From NCBI RefSeq assembly GCF_052857255.1, contig NW_027526750.1:1-64000 (forward strand): 64,000 nucleotides of DNA, read 5' to 3'. The position numbers and the translations under genes were made by a program. The notes beneath the pieces are model-generated. The model was not told the origin of the DNA. It did no database searches and saw only the letters and a program-made list of their open reading frames with translations. This document shows positions 22,083-35,316 of the stretch, in pieces. The DNA is from Amblyomma americanum (Eukaryota; Arthropoda; Arachnida; Ixodida; Ixodidae). Numbering within the stretch: the first letter of the stretch is position 1; the number at the start of each line of letters is the position of its first letter.

Positions 22083-24018
22083 AGATTTAGCTCGTTTCGG
22101 TCTAAAACAACTTGTTTCGTTGTATTCAGCACGAATACATGCTTTACGCGCAGTTATAGAAGAAAAAGTTTTGACGCCTATTAGAGAGACACTTGTAAAA
22201 CCGATGTGTTATGATTTAGCTCGTTTCGGTCTAAAACAGCTTGTTTCGTTGTATTAAGCAAGAATACATGCTTTTCGCGCAGTTATAAGAGAGAAAGTTT
22301 TGACGAGTATCACGTGGATACTTGTAAAACCGATGTTTTCAGATTTAGCTCGTTTCGGTCTAAAACAGCTTGTTTCGTTGTATTAAGCAAGAATACATGC
22401 TTTACGCGCAGTTATAGAAGAAAAAGTTTTGACGCGTATCAGAGAGACACTTGTAAAACCGATGTGTTGTGATTTAGCTCGTTTCGGTCTAAAACAGCTT
22501 GTTTCGTTTTATTAAGCAAGAATACATGCTTTTCGCGCAGTTATAAGAGAAAAAGTTTTGACGAGTATCACGTGGATACTTGTAAAACCGAAGTGTTCAG
22601 ATTTAGCTCATTCCGGTCTAAAACAGCTTGTTTCGTTGTATTAAGCACGAATACATGCTTTTCGCGCAGTTATAAGAGAAAACGTTTTGACGAGTATCAC
22701 GTGGAACACTTGTAATACCGATGTGTTGTGATTTAGCTCGTTTCGGTCTAAAACAGCTTGTTTCGTTGTATTAAGCAAGAATACATGCTTTTTGCGCAGT
22801 TATAAGAGAAAAAGTTTTGACGAGTATCACGTGGATACTTGTAAAACCGATGTGTTCAGATTTAGCTCGTTTCGGTCTAAAACAGCTTGTTTCGTTGTAT
22901 TAAGCAAGAATACATGCTTTACGCGCAGTTATAGAAGAAAAAGTTTTGACGCGTATCAGAGAGACACTTGTAAAACCGATGTGTTGTGATTTAGCTCGTT
23001 TCGGTCTAAAACAGCTTGTTTCGTTGTATTAAGCAAGAATACATGCTTTTTGCGCAGTTATAAGAGAAAAAGTTTTGACGAGTATCACGTGGATACTTGT
23101 AAAACCGAAGTGTTCAGATTTAGCTCGTTTCGGTCTAAAACAGCTTGTTTCGTTGTATTAAGCACGAATACATGCTTTTCGCGCAGTTATAAGAGAAAAC
23201 GTTTTGACGAGTATCACGTGGAACACTTGTAATACCGATGTGTTGTGATTTAGCTCGTTTCGGTCTAAAACAGCTTGTTTCGCTGTATTAAGCAAGAATA
23301 CATGCTTTTCGCGCAGTTATAAGAGAAAAAGTTTTGACGCGTATCAGAGGAACACTTGTAAAACCGATGTGTTGTGATTTAGCTCATTTCGGTCTAAAAC
23401 AGCTTGTTTCGTTGTATTAAGCAAGAATACATGCTTTTCGCGCAGTTATAAGAGAAAAAGTTTTGACGCGTGTCACAGGGACACTTGTAAAACCGATGTG
23501 TTCAGATTTAGCTCGTTTCGGTCTAAAACAGCTTGTTTCGTTGTATTAAGCACGAATACATGCTTTTCGCGCAGTTATAAGAGAAAAAGTTTAGACGCGT
23601 ATCAGAGGAAAACTTGTAAAACCGATGTGTTGTGATTTAGCTCGTTTCGGTGTAAAACAGCTTGTTTCGTAGTATTAAGCAAGAATACATGCTTTTCGCG
23701 CAGTTATAGAAGAAAAAGTTTTGACGCCTATTAGAGAGACACTTGTAAAACCGATGTGTTATGTTTTAGCTCGTTTCGGTCTAAAACAGCTTGTTTCGTT
23801 GTATTAAGCAAGAATACATGCTTTTCGCGCAGTTATGGGAGAGAAAGTTTTGACGAGTATCACGTGGATACTTGTAAAACCGATGTGTTCAGATTTAGCT
23901 CGTTTCGGTCTAAAACAGCTTGTTTCGTTGTATTAAGCAAGAATACATGCTTTACGCGCAGTTATAGAAGAAAAAGTTTTGACGCGTATCAGAGAGACAC
24001 TTGTAAAACCGATGTGTT

Positions 24019-24120
24019 GTGATTTAGCTCGTTTCGGTCTAAAACAGCTTGTTTCGTTGTATTAAGCAAGAATAAAAGTTTTGACGCGTGTCACAGGAAC
24101 ACTTGTAAAACCGATGTGTT
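24019..24120 (+). repeat. Short 102-bp monomer (27-bp internal deletion), D1
   Basis: The monomer reads GCAAGAATA directly into AAAGTTTTGAC, so 27 bases are missing that normally hold the right arm of the AAGCA/TGCTT dyad, the CGCG island and the start of the A-rich tract. Its hinge is GTGTCACAGGAACAC. It is found only in front of the diverged cassette, and the five copies in the window are an excellent HOR marker. Confidence 0.95.
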
Positions 24121-24380
24121 GTGATTTAGCTCGTTTTGGTCTAAAACAGCTTGTTTCGCTGTATTAAGCAGGAATACATGCTTTTCGCGCAGTTATAAGA
24201 GAAAAAGTCTTAAAGGCATGTCACAAGGACACTTGTTAAACCGATGTGTTCAGATTTACCTCGTTTCGGTCTAAAACAGCTTGTTTCGTTGGACTAAGCA
24301 AGAATACATGCTTTTCGCGCATTTATAAGAGAAAAAAGTTTTGATGCGTATCAGAGGAACACTTGTAAAACCGATGTGTT
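24121..24380 (+). repeat. Diverged two-monomer cassette (D1 copy)
   Basis: Two monomers after the short one carry more changes than usual. The first (24121-24250) has TTTTGGT, GCAGG and a strongly altered hinge reading GTCTTAAAGGCATGTCAC. The second (24251-24380) has TTTACCTCG, GTTGGACTAAG, GCATTTATAAG and GTTTTGATGCG. Copies follow each short monomer at about 33511, 38248, 42985 and 45537. The excess of changes suggests an older or less homogenised lineage carried along inside recent duplications. Confidence 0.85.
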
Positions 24381-27300
24381 CAGATTTAGCTCGTTTCGGT
24401 CTAAAACAGCTTGTTTCGTTGTATTAAGCAAGAATACATGCTTTTCGCGCAGTTATAAGAGAAAAAGTTTTGACGCGTATTAGAGGAACACTTGTAAAAC
24501 CGATGTGTTGTGATTTAGCTCGTTTCGGTCTAAAACAGCTTGTTTCGTTGTATTAAGCAAGAATACATGCTTTTCGCGCAGTTATAAGAGAAAAAGTTTT
24601 GACGCGTATTAGAGAGATACTTGTAAAACCGATGTGTTCAGATTTACCTCGTTTCGGTCCAAAACAGCTTGTTTCGTTGTATTAAGCAAGAATACATGCT
24701 TTTCGCGCAGTTATAAGAGAAAAAGTTTTGACGCGTATTAGACACTTGTAAAACCGATGTGTTGTGATTTAGCTCGTTTCGGTCTAAAACAGCTTGTTTC
24801 GTTGTATTAAGCAAGAATACATGCTTTTCGCGCAGTTATAAGAGAAAAAGTTTTGACGAGTATCACGTGGATACTTGTAAAACCGATGTGTTCAGATTTA
24901 GCTCGTTTCGGTCAAAAACAGCTTGTTTCGTTGTATTAAGCACGAATACATGCTTTTCGCGCAGTTAAAAGAGAAAACGTTTTGACGAGTATCACGTGGA
25001 ACACTTGTAATACCGATGTGTTGTGATTTAGCTCGTTTCGGTCTAAAACAGCTTGTTTCGCTGTATTAAGCAAGAATACATGCTTTTCGCGCAGTTATAA
25101 GAGAAAAACTTTTGACGCGTATCAGAGGAACACTTGTAAAACCGATGTGTTGTGATTTAGCTCATTTCGGTCTAAAACAGCTTGTTTCGTTGTATTAAGC
25201 AAGAATACATGCTTTTCGCGCAGTTATAAGAGAAAAAGTTTTGACGCGTGTCACAGGGACACTTGTAAAACCGATGTGTTCAGATTTAGCTCGTTTCGGT
25301 CTAAAACAGCTTGTTTCGTTGTATTAAGCACGAATACATGCTTTTCGCGCAGTTATAAGAGAAAAAGTTTTGACGAGTATCACGTGGAACACTTGTAATA
25401 CCGATGTGTTGTGATTTGGCACGTTTCGGTCTAAAACAGCTTGTTTCGTTGTATTAAGCAAGAATACATGCTTTTCACGCAGTTATAAGAGAAAAAGTTT
25501 TGACGCGTATCAGAGGAACACTTGTAAAACCGATGTGTTCAGATTTAACTCTTTTCGGACTAAAACAGCTTGTTTCGTTGTAATAAGCACGAATACATGC
25601 TTTTCGCGCAGTTATAAGGGAAAAAGTTTTGACGCGTATCACATGGACACTTGGAAAACCGATGTGTTCAGATTTAGCTCGTTTTGGTCTAAAACAGCTT
25701 GTTTCGTTGTATTAAGCACGAATACATGCTTTTCGCGCAGTTATAAGAGAAAAAGTTTAGACGCGTATCAGAGGAAAACTTGTAAAACCGATGTGTTGTG
25801 ATTTAGCTCGTTTCGGTCTAAAACAGCTTGTTTCGCTGTATTAAGCAAGAATACATGCTTTTCGCGCAGTTATAAGAGAAAAAGTTTTGACGCGTGTCAC
25901 AGGGACACTTGTAAAACCGATGTGTTCAGATTTAGCTCGTTTCGGTCTAAAACAACTTGTTTGGTTGTATTAAGCACGAATACATGCTTTACGCGCAGTT
26001 ATAGAAGAAAAAGTTTTGACGCCTATTAGAGAGACACTTGTAAAACCGATGTGTTATGCTCGTTTCGGTCCAAAACAGCTTGTTTCGTTGTATTAAGCAA
26101 GAATACATGCTTTTCGCGCAGTTATAAGAGAGAAAGTTTTGACGCGTATCACGTGGATACTTGTAAAACCGATGTGTTCAGATTTAGCTCGTTTCGGTCT
26201 AAAACAGCTTGTTTCGTTGTATTAAGCACGAATACATGCTTTTCGCGCAGTTATAAGAGAAAACGTTTTGACGAGTATCACGTGGAACACTTGTAATACC
26301 GATGAGTTGTGATTTAGCTCGTTTCGGTCTAAAACAGCTTGTTTCGCTGTATTAAGCAAGAATACATGCTTTTAGCGCAGTTATAAGAGAAAAAGTTTTG
26401 ACGCGTATCAGAGGAACACTTGTAAAACCGATGTGTTTTGATTTAGCTCATTTCGGTCTAAAACAGCTTGTTTCGTTGTATTAAGCAAGAATACATGCTT
26501 TTCGCGCAGTTATAAGAGAAAAAGTTTTGACGCGTGTCACAGGGACACTTGTAAAACCGATGTGTTCAGATTTAGCTCGTTTCGGTCTAAAACAGCTTGT
26601 TTCGTTGTATTAAGCACGAATACATGCTTTTCGCGCAGTTATAAGAGAAAAAGTTTTGACGAGTATCACGTGGAACACTTGTAATACCGATGTGTTGTGA
26701 TTTGGCACGTTTCGGTCTAAAACAGCTTGTTTCGTTGTATTAAGCAAGAATACATGCTTTTCCCGCAGTTATAAGAGAAAAAGTTTTGACGCGTATCAGA
26801 GGAACACTTGTAAAACCGATGTGTTCAGATTTAACTCTTTTCGGACTAAAACAGCTTGTTTCGTTGTATTAAGCACGAATACATGCTTTTCGCGCAGTTA
26901 TAAGGGAAAAAGTTTTGACGCGTATCAGAGGAACACTTGTAAAACCGATGTGTTCAGATTTAACTCTTTTCGGACTAAAACAACTTGTTTCGTTGTATTA
27001 AGCACGAATACATGCTTTTCGCGCAGTTATAAGGGAAAAAGTTTTGACGCGTATCACATGGACACTTGGAAAACCGATGTGTTCAGATTTAGCTCGTTTT
27101 GGTCTAAAACAGCTTGTTTCGTTGTATTAAGCACGAATACATGCTTTTCGCGCAGTTATAAGAGAAAAAGTTTAGACGCCTATCAGAGGAAAACTTGTAA
27201 AACCGATGTGTTGTGATTAAGCTCGTTTCGGTCTAAAACAGCTTGTTTCGCTGTATTAAGCAAGAATACATGCTTTTCGCGCAGTTATAAGAGAAAAAGT

Positions 27301-30300
27301 TTTGACGCGTGTCACAGGGACACTTGTAAAACCGATGTGTTCAGATTTAGCTCGTTTTGGTCTAAAACAGCTTGTTTCGTTGTATTAAGCACGAATACAT
27401 GCTTTTCGCGCAGTTATAAGAGAAAAAGTTTTGACGCGTATCAGAGTTACACTTGTAAAACCGATGTGTTCAGATTTAGCTCGTTTCGGTCTGAAACAGC
27501 TTGTTTCGTTGTATTAAGCACGAATACATGCTTTTCGCGCAGTTATAAGAGAAAAAGTTTAGACGCGTATCAGAGGAACACTTGTAAAACCGATGTGTTG
27601 TGATTTAGCTCGTTTCGGTGTAAAACAGCTTGTTTCGTAGTGTTAAGCAAGAATACATGCTTTTCGCGCAGTTATAAGAGAAAAAGTTTTGACGCGTATT
27701 AGAGGAACACTTGTAAAACCTTTGTGTTGTGATTTAGCTCGTTTCGGTCTAAAACAGCTAGTTTCGCTGTATTAGGCAAGAATACATGCTTTTCGCGCAG
27801 TTATAAGAGAAAAAGTTTTGACGCGTGTCACAGGGACACTTGTAAAACCGATGTGTTCAGATTTAGCTCGTTTCGGTCTAAAACAACTTGTTTCGTTGTA
27901 TTAAGCACGAATACATGCTTTACGCGCAGTTATAGAAGAAAAAGTTTTGACGCGTATCAGAGGAACACTTGTAAAACCGATGTGTTGTGATTTAGCTCAT
28001 TTCGGTCTAAAACAGCTTGTTTCGTTGTATTAAGCAAGAATACATGCTTTTCGCGCAGTTATAAGAGAAAAAGTTTTGACGAATATCACGTGGATACTTG
28101 TAAAACCGATGTGTTCAGATTTAGCTCGTTTCGGTCTAAAACAGCTTGTTTCGTTGTATTAAGCACGAATACATGCTTTTCGCGCAGTTATAAGAGAAAA
28201 AGTTTTGACGAGTATCACGTGGAACACTTGTAATACCGATGTGTTGTGATTTAGCTCGTTTCGGTTTGAAACAGCTTGTTTCGCTGTATTAAGCAAGAAT
28301 ACATGCTTTTCGCGCAGTTATAAGAGAAAAAGTTTTGACGCGTATCAGAGGAACACTTGTAAAACCGATGTGTTCAGATTTAGCTCGTTTCGGTCTGAAA
28401 CAGCTTGTTTCGTTGTATTAAGCACGAATACATGCTTTTCGCGCAGTTATAAGAGAAAAAGTATAGACGCGTATCAGAGGAAAACTTGTAAAACCGATGT
28501 GTTGTGATTTAGCTCGTTTCGGTGTAAAACAGCTTGTTTCGTAGTATTAAGCAAGAATACATGCTTTTCGCGCAGTTATAAGAGAAAAAGTTTTGACGCG
28601 TATTAGAGGAACACTTGTAAAACCTTTGTGTTGTGATTTAGCTCGTTTCGGTCTAAAACAGCTTGTTTCGCTGTATTAAGCAAGAATACATGCTTTTCGC
28701 GCAGTTATAAGAGAAAAAGTTTTGACGTGTGTCACAGGGACACTTGTATAGCCGATGTGTTCAGATTTAGCTCGTTTCGGTCTAAAACAACTTGTTTCGT
28801 TGTATTAAGCACGAATACATGCTTTACGCGCAGTTATAGAAGAAAAAGTTTTGACGCCTATTAGAGAGACACTTGTAAAACCGATGTGTTATGATTTAGC
28901 TCGTTTCGGTCTAAAACAGCTTGTTTCGTTGTATTATGCAAGAATACATGCTTTTCGCGCAGTTATAAGAGAGAAAGTTTTGACGAGTATCACGCGGATA
29001 CTTGTAAAACCGATGTGTTCAGATTTAGCTCGTTTCGGTCTAAAACAGCTTGTTTCGTTGTATTAAGCAAGAATACATGCTTTACGCGCAGTTATAGAAG
29101 AAAAAGTTTTGACGCGTATCAGAGAGACACTTGTAAAACCGATGTGTTGTGATTTAGCTCGTTTCGGTCTAAAACAGCTTGTTTCGTTGTATTAAGCAAG
29201 AATACATGCTTTTTGCGCAGTTATAAGAGAAAAAGTTTTGACGAGTATCACGTGGATACTTGTAAAACCGAAGTGTTCAGATTTAGCTCGTTTCGGTCTA
29301 AAACAGCTTGTTTCGTTGTATTAAGCACGAATACATGCTTTTCGCGCAGTTATAAGAGAAAACGTTTTGACGAGTATCACGTGGAACACTTGTAATACCG
29401 ATGTGTTGTGATTTAGCTCGTTTCGGTCTAAAACAGCTTGTTTCGCTGTATTAAGCAAGAATACATGCTTTTCGCGCAGTTATAAGAGAAAAAGTTTTGA
29501 CGCGTATCAGAGGAACACTTGTAAAACCGATGTGTTGTGATTTAGCTCATTTCGGTCTAAAACAGCTTGTTTCGTTGTATTAAGCAAGAATACATGCTTT
29601 TCGCGCAGTTATAAGAGAAAAAGTTTTGACGCGTGTCACAGGGACACTTGTAAAACCGATGTGTTCAGATTTAGCTCGTTTCGGTCTAAAACAGCTTGTT
29701 TCGTTGTATTAAGCACGAATACATGCTTTTCGCGCAGTTATAAGAGAAAAAGTTTTGACGCGTATCAGAGGAACACTTGTAAAACCGATGTGTTGTGATT
29801 TAGCTCGTTTTGGTCTAAAACAGCTTGTTTCGCTGTATTAAGCAGGAATACAAGCTTTTCCCGCAGTTATAAGAGAAAAAGTTTTGACGAGTATCACGTG
29901 GATACTTGTAAAACCGATGTGTTCAGATTTAGCTCGTTTCGGTCTAAAACAGCTTGTTTCGTTGTATTAAGGACGAATACATGCTTTTCGCGCAGTTATA
30001 AGAGAAAAAGTTTTGACGAGTATCACGTGGAACACTTGTAATACCGATGTGTTGTGATTTAGCTCGTTTCGGTCTAAAACAGCTTGTTTCGCTGTATTAA
30101 GCAAGAATACATGCTTTTCGCGCCGTTATAAGAGAAAAAGTTTTGACGCGTATCAGAGGAACACTTGTAAAACCGATGTGTTGTGATTTAGCTCATTTCG
30201 GTCTAAAACAGCTTGTTTCGCTGTATTAAGCAAGAATACATGCTTTTCGCGCAGTTATAAGAGAAAAAGTTTTGACGCGTATCAGAGGAACACTTGTAAA

Positions 30301-33300
30301 ACCGATGTGTTGTGATTTAGCTCGTTTCGGTCTAAAACAGCTTGTTTCGCTGTATTAAGCAAGAATACATGCTTTTCGCGCAGTTATAAGAGAAAATGTT
30401 TTGACGCGTATCAGAGGAACACTTGTAAAACCGATGTGTTGTGATTTAGCTCGTTTCGGTCTAAAACAGCTTGTTTCGCTGTATTAAGCAAGAATACATG
30501 CTTTTCGCGCAGTTATAAGAGAAAAAGTTTTGACGCGTATCAGAGGAACACTTGTAAAACCGATGTGTTCAGATTTAGCTCGTTTCGGTCTAAAACAGCT
30601 TGTTTCGTTGTATTAAGCACGAATACATGCTTTGCGCGCAGTTATAGAAGAAAAAGTTTTGACGCGTATCAGAGACACTTGTAAAACCGATGTGTTGTGA
30701 TTTAGCTTGTTTCGGTCTAAAACAGCTTGTTTCGTTGTATTAAGCAAGAATACATGCTTTTCGCGCAGTTATAAGAGAAAAAGTTTTGACGAGTATCACG
30801 TGGATACTTGTAAAACCGATGTGTTCAGATTTAGCTCGTTTCGGTCTAAAACAGCTTGTTTCGTTGTATTAAGCACGAATACATGCTTTTCGCGCAGTTA
30901 TAAGAGAAAAAGTTTTGACGAGTATCACGTGGAACACTTGTAATACCGATGTGTTGTGATTTAGCTCGTTTCGGTTTGAAACAGCTTGTTTCGCTGTATT
31001 AAGCAAGAATACATGCTTTTCGCGCAGTTATAAGAGAAAAAGTTTTGACGCGTATCAGAGGAACACTTGTAAAACCGATGTGTTCAGATTTAGCTCGTTT
31101 CGGTCTGAAACAGCTTGTTTCGTTGTATTAAGCACGAATACATGCTTTTCGCGCAGTTATAAGAGAAAAAGTTTAGACGCGTATCAGAGGAAAACTTGTA
31201 AAACCGATGTGTTGTGATTTAGCTCGTTTCGGTGTAAAACAGCTTGTTTCGTAGTATTAAGCAAGAATACATGCTTTTCGCGCAGTTATAAGAGAAAAAG
31301 TTTTGACGCGTATTAGAGGAACACTTGTAAAACCTTTGTGTTGTGATTTAGCTCGTTTCGGTCTAAAACAGCTTGTTTCGCTGTATTAAGCAAGAATACA
31401 TGCTTTTCGCGCAGTTATAAGAGAAAAAGTTTTGACGCGTGTCACAGGGACACTTGTAAAACCGATGTGTTCAGATTTAGCTCGTTTCGGTCTAAAACAA
31501 CTTGTTTCGTTGTATTCAGCACGAATACATGCTTTACGCGCAGTTATAGAAGAAAAAGTTTTGACGCCTATTAGAGAGACACTTGTAAAACCGATGTGTT
31601 ATGATTTAGCTCGTTTCGGTCTAAAACAGCTTGTTTCGTTGTATTAAGCAAGAATACATGCTTTTCGCGCAGTTATAAGAGAGAAAGTTTTGACGAGTAT
31701 CACGTGGATACTTGTAAAACCGATGTTTTCAGATTTAGCTCGTTTCGGTCTAAAACAGCTTGTTTCGTTGTATTAAGCAAGAATACATGCTTTACGCGCA
31801 GTTATAGAAGAAAAAGTTTTGACGCGTATCAGAGAGACACTTGTAAAACCGATGTGTTGTGATTTAGCTCGTTTCGGTCTAAAACAGCTTGTTTCGTTTT
31901 ATTAAGCAAGAATACATGCTTTTCGCGCAGTTATAAGAGAAAAAGTTTTGACGAGTATCACGTGGATACTTGTAAAACCGAAGTGTTCAGATTTAGCTCA
32001 TTCCGGTCTAAAACAGCTTGTTTCGTTGTATTAAGCACGAATACATGCTTTTCGCGCAGTTATAAGAGAAAACGTTTTGACGAGTATCACGTGGAACACT
32101 TGTAATACCGATGTGTTGTGATTTAGCTCGTTTCGGTCTAAAACAGCTTGTTTCGTTGTATTAAGCAAGAATACATGCTTTTTGCGCAGTTATAAGAGAA
32201 AAAGTTTTGACGAGTATCACGTGGATACTTGTAAAACCGATGTGTTCAGATTTAGCTCGTTTCGGTCTAAAACAGCTTGTTTCGTTGTATTAAGCAAGAA
32301 TACATGCTTTACGCGCAGTTATAGAAGAAAAAGTTTTGACGCGTATCAGAGAGACACTTGTAAAACCGATGTGTTGTGATTTAGCTCGTTTCGGTCTAAA
32401 ACAGCTTGTTTCGTTGTATTAAGCAAGAATACATGCTTTTTGCGCAGTTATAAGAGAAAAAGTTTTGACGAGTATCACGTGGATACTTGTAAAACCGAAG
32501 TGTTCAGATTTAGCTCGTTTCGGTCTAAAACAGCTTGTTTCGTTGTATTAAGCACGAATACATGCTTTTCGCGCAGTTATAAGAGAAAACGTTTTGACGA
32601 GTATCACGTGGAACACTTGTAATACCGATGTGTTGTGATTTAGCTCGTTTCGGTCTAAAACAGCTTGTTTCGCTGTATTAAGCAAGAATACATGCTTTTC
32701 GCGCAGTTATAAGAGAAAAAGTTTTGACGCGTATCAGAGGAACACTTGTAAAACCGATGTGTTGTGATTTAGCTCATTTCGGTCTAAAACAGCTTGTTTC
32801 GTTGTATTAAGCAAGAATACATGCTTTTCGCGCAGTTATAAGAGAAAAAGTTTTGACGCGTGTCACAGGGACACTTGTAAAACCGATGTGTTCAGATTTA
32901 GCTCGTTTCGGTCTAAAACAGCTTGTTTCGTTGTATTAAGCACGAATACATGCTTTTCGCGCAGTTATAAGAGAAAAAGTTTAGACGCGTATCAGAGGAA
33001 AACTTGTAAAACCGATGTGTTGTGATTTAGCTCGTTTCGGTGTAAAACAGCTTGTTTCGTAGTATTAAGCAAGAATACATGCTTTTCGCGCAGTTATAGA
33101 AGAAAAAGTTTTGACGCCTATTAGAGAGACACTTGTAAAACCGATGTGTTATGTTTTAGCTCGTTTCGGTCTAAAACAGCTTGTTTCGTTGTATTAAGCA
33201 AGAATACATGCTTTTCGCGCAGTTATGGGAGAGAAAGTTTTGACGAGTATCACGTGGATACTTGTAAAACCGATGTGTTCAGATTTAGCTCGTTTCGGTC

Positions 33301-33408
33301 TAAAACAGCTTGTTTCGTTGTATTAAGCAAGAATACATGCTTTACGCGCAGTTATAGAAGAAAAAGTTTTGACGCGTATCAGAGAGACACTTGTAAAACC
33401 GATGTGTT

Positions 33409-33510
33409 GTGATTTAGCTCGTTTCGGTCTAAAACAGCTTGTTTCGTTGTATTAAGCAAGAATAAAAGTTTTGACGCGTGTCACAGGAACACTTGTAAAA
33501 CCGATGTGTT
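33409..33510 (+). repeat. Short 102-bp monomer, D2/E1 copy
   Basis: It carries the same 27-bp internal deletion, exactly 9390 bases to the right of the copy at 24019. Confidence 0.95.
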
Positions 33511-35316
33511 GTGATTTAGCTCGTTTTGGTCTAAAACAGCTTGTTTCGCTGTATTAAGCAGGAATACATGCTTTTCGCGCAGTTATAAGAGAAAAAGTCT
33601 TAAAGGCATGTCACAAGGACACTTGTTAAACCGATGTGTTCAGATTTACCTCGTTTCGGTCTAAAACAGCTTGTTTCGTTGGACTAAGCAAGAATACATG
33701 CTTTTCGCGCATTTATAAGAGAAAAAAGTTTTGATGCGTATCAGAGGAACACTTGTAAAACCGATGTGTTCAGATTTAGCTCGTTTCGGTCTAAAACAGC
33801 TTGTTTCGTTGTATTAAGCAAGAATACATGCTTTTCGCGCAGTTATAAGAGAAAAAGTTTTGACGCGTATTAGAGGAACACTTGTAAAACCGATGTGTTG
33901 TGATTTAGCTCGTTTCGGTCTAAAACAGCTTGTTTCGTTGTATTAAGCAAGAATACATGCTTTTCGCGCAGTTATAAGAGAAAAAGTTTTGACGCGTATT
34001 AGAGAGATACTTGTAAAACCGATGTGTTCAGATTTACCTCGTTTCGGTCCAAAACAGCTTGTTTCGTTGTATTAAGCAAGAATACATGCTTTTCGCGCAG
34101 TTATAAGAGAAAAAGTTTTGACGCGTATTAGACACTTGTAAAACCGATGTGTTGTGATTTAGCTCGTTTCGGTCTAAAACAGCTTGTTTCGTTGTATTAA
34201 GCAAGAATACATGCTTTTCGCGCAGTTATAAGAGAAAAAGTTTTGACGAGTATCACGTGGATACTTGTAAAACCGATGTGTTCAGATTTAGCTCGTTTCG
34301 GTCAAAAACAGCTTGTTTCGTTGTATTAAGCACGAATACATGCTTTTCGCGCAGTTAAAAGAGAAAACGTTTTGACGAGTATCACGTGGAACACTTGTAA
34401 TACCGATGTGTTGTGATTTAGCTCGTTTCGGTCTAAAACAGCTTGTTTCGCTGTATTAAGCAAGAATACATGCTTTTCGCGCAGTTATAAGAGAAAAACT
34501 TTTGACGCGTATCAGAGGAACACTTGTAAAACCGATGTGTTGTGATTTAGCTCATTTCGGTCTAAAACAGCTTGTTTCGTTGTATTAAGCAAGAATACAT
34601 GCTTTTCGCGCAGTTATAAGAGAAAAAGTTTTGACGCGTGTCACAGGGACACTTGTAAAACCGATGTGTTCAGATTTAGCTCGTTTCGGTCTAAAACAGC
34701 TTGTTTCGTTGTATTAAGCACGAATACATGCTTTTCGCGCAGTTATAAGAGAAAAAGTTTTGACGAGTATCACGTGGAACACTTGTAATACCGATGTGTT
34801 GTGATTTGGCACGTTTCGGTCTAAAACAGCTTGTTTCGTTGTATTAAGCAAGAATACATGCTTTTCACGCAGTTATAAGAGAAAAAGTTTTGACGCGTAT
34901 CAGAGGAACACTTGTAAAACCGATGTGTTCAGATTTAACTCTTTTCGGACTAAAACAGCTTGTTTCGTTGTAATAAGCACGAATACATGCTTTTCGCGCA
35001 GTTATAAGGGAAAAAGTTTTGACGCGTATCACATGGACACTTGGAAAACCGATGTGTTCAGATTTAGCTCGTTTTGGTCTAAAACAGCTTGTTTCGTTGT
35101 ATTAAGCACGAATACATGCTTTTCGCGCAGTTATAAGAGAAAAAGTTTAGACGCGTATCAGAGGAAAACTTGTAAAACCGATGTGTTGTGATTTAGCTCG
35201 TTTCGGTCTAAAACAGCTTGTTTCGCTGTATTAAGCAAGAATACATGCTTTTCGCGCAGTTATAAGAGAAAAAGTTTTGACGCGTGTCACAGGGACACTT
35301 GTAAAACCGATGTGTT

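Larger units (their letters stand above)
17951..27341 (+). repeat. 9.39-kb duplication, left copy D1
   Basis: Landmarks here recur 9390-9391 bases to the right over the whole length, including private variants such as TTTTCCCGCAG (20468), GTGTATTCAGC (22127), GATGTTTTCAG (22336) and a 102-bp short monomer (24019). The differences I found by eye are few: one substitution near 18081, three single-base indels (about 20363, 20808 and 21729) and two substitutions near the match to 28749. That implies identity near 99.9%. The exact left breakpoint lies within about 17934-17967, because both sides share satellite sequence there. Confidence 0.93.

Noticed and set aside
24201..24235. A foreign insert at the GTCTTAAAGGCATGTCAC hinge
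   Set aside because: The length and flanking monomer sequence are preserved, so this is a cluster of substitutions in an ordinary monomer, not an insertion.
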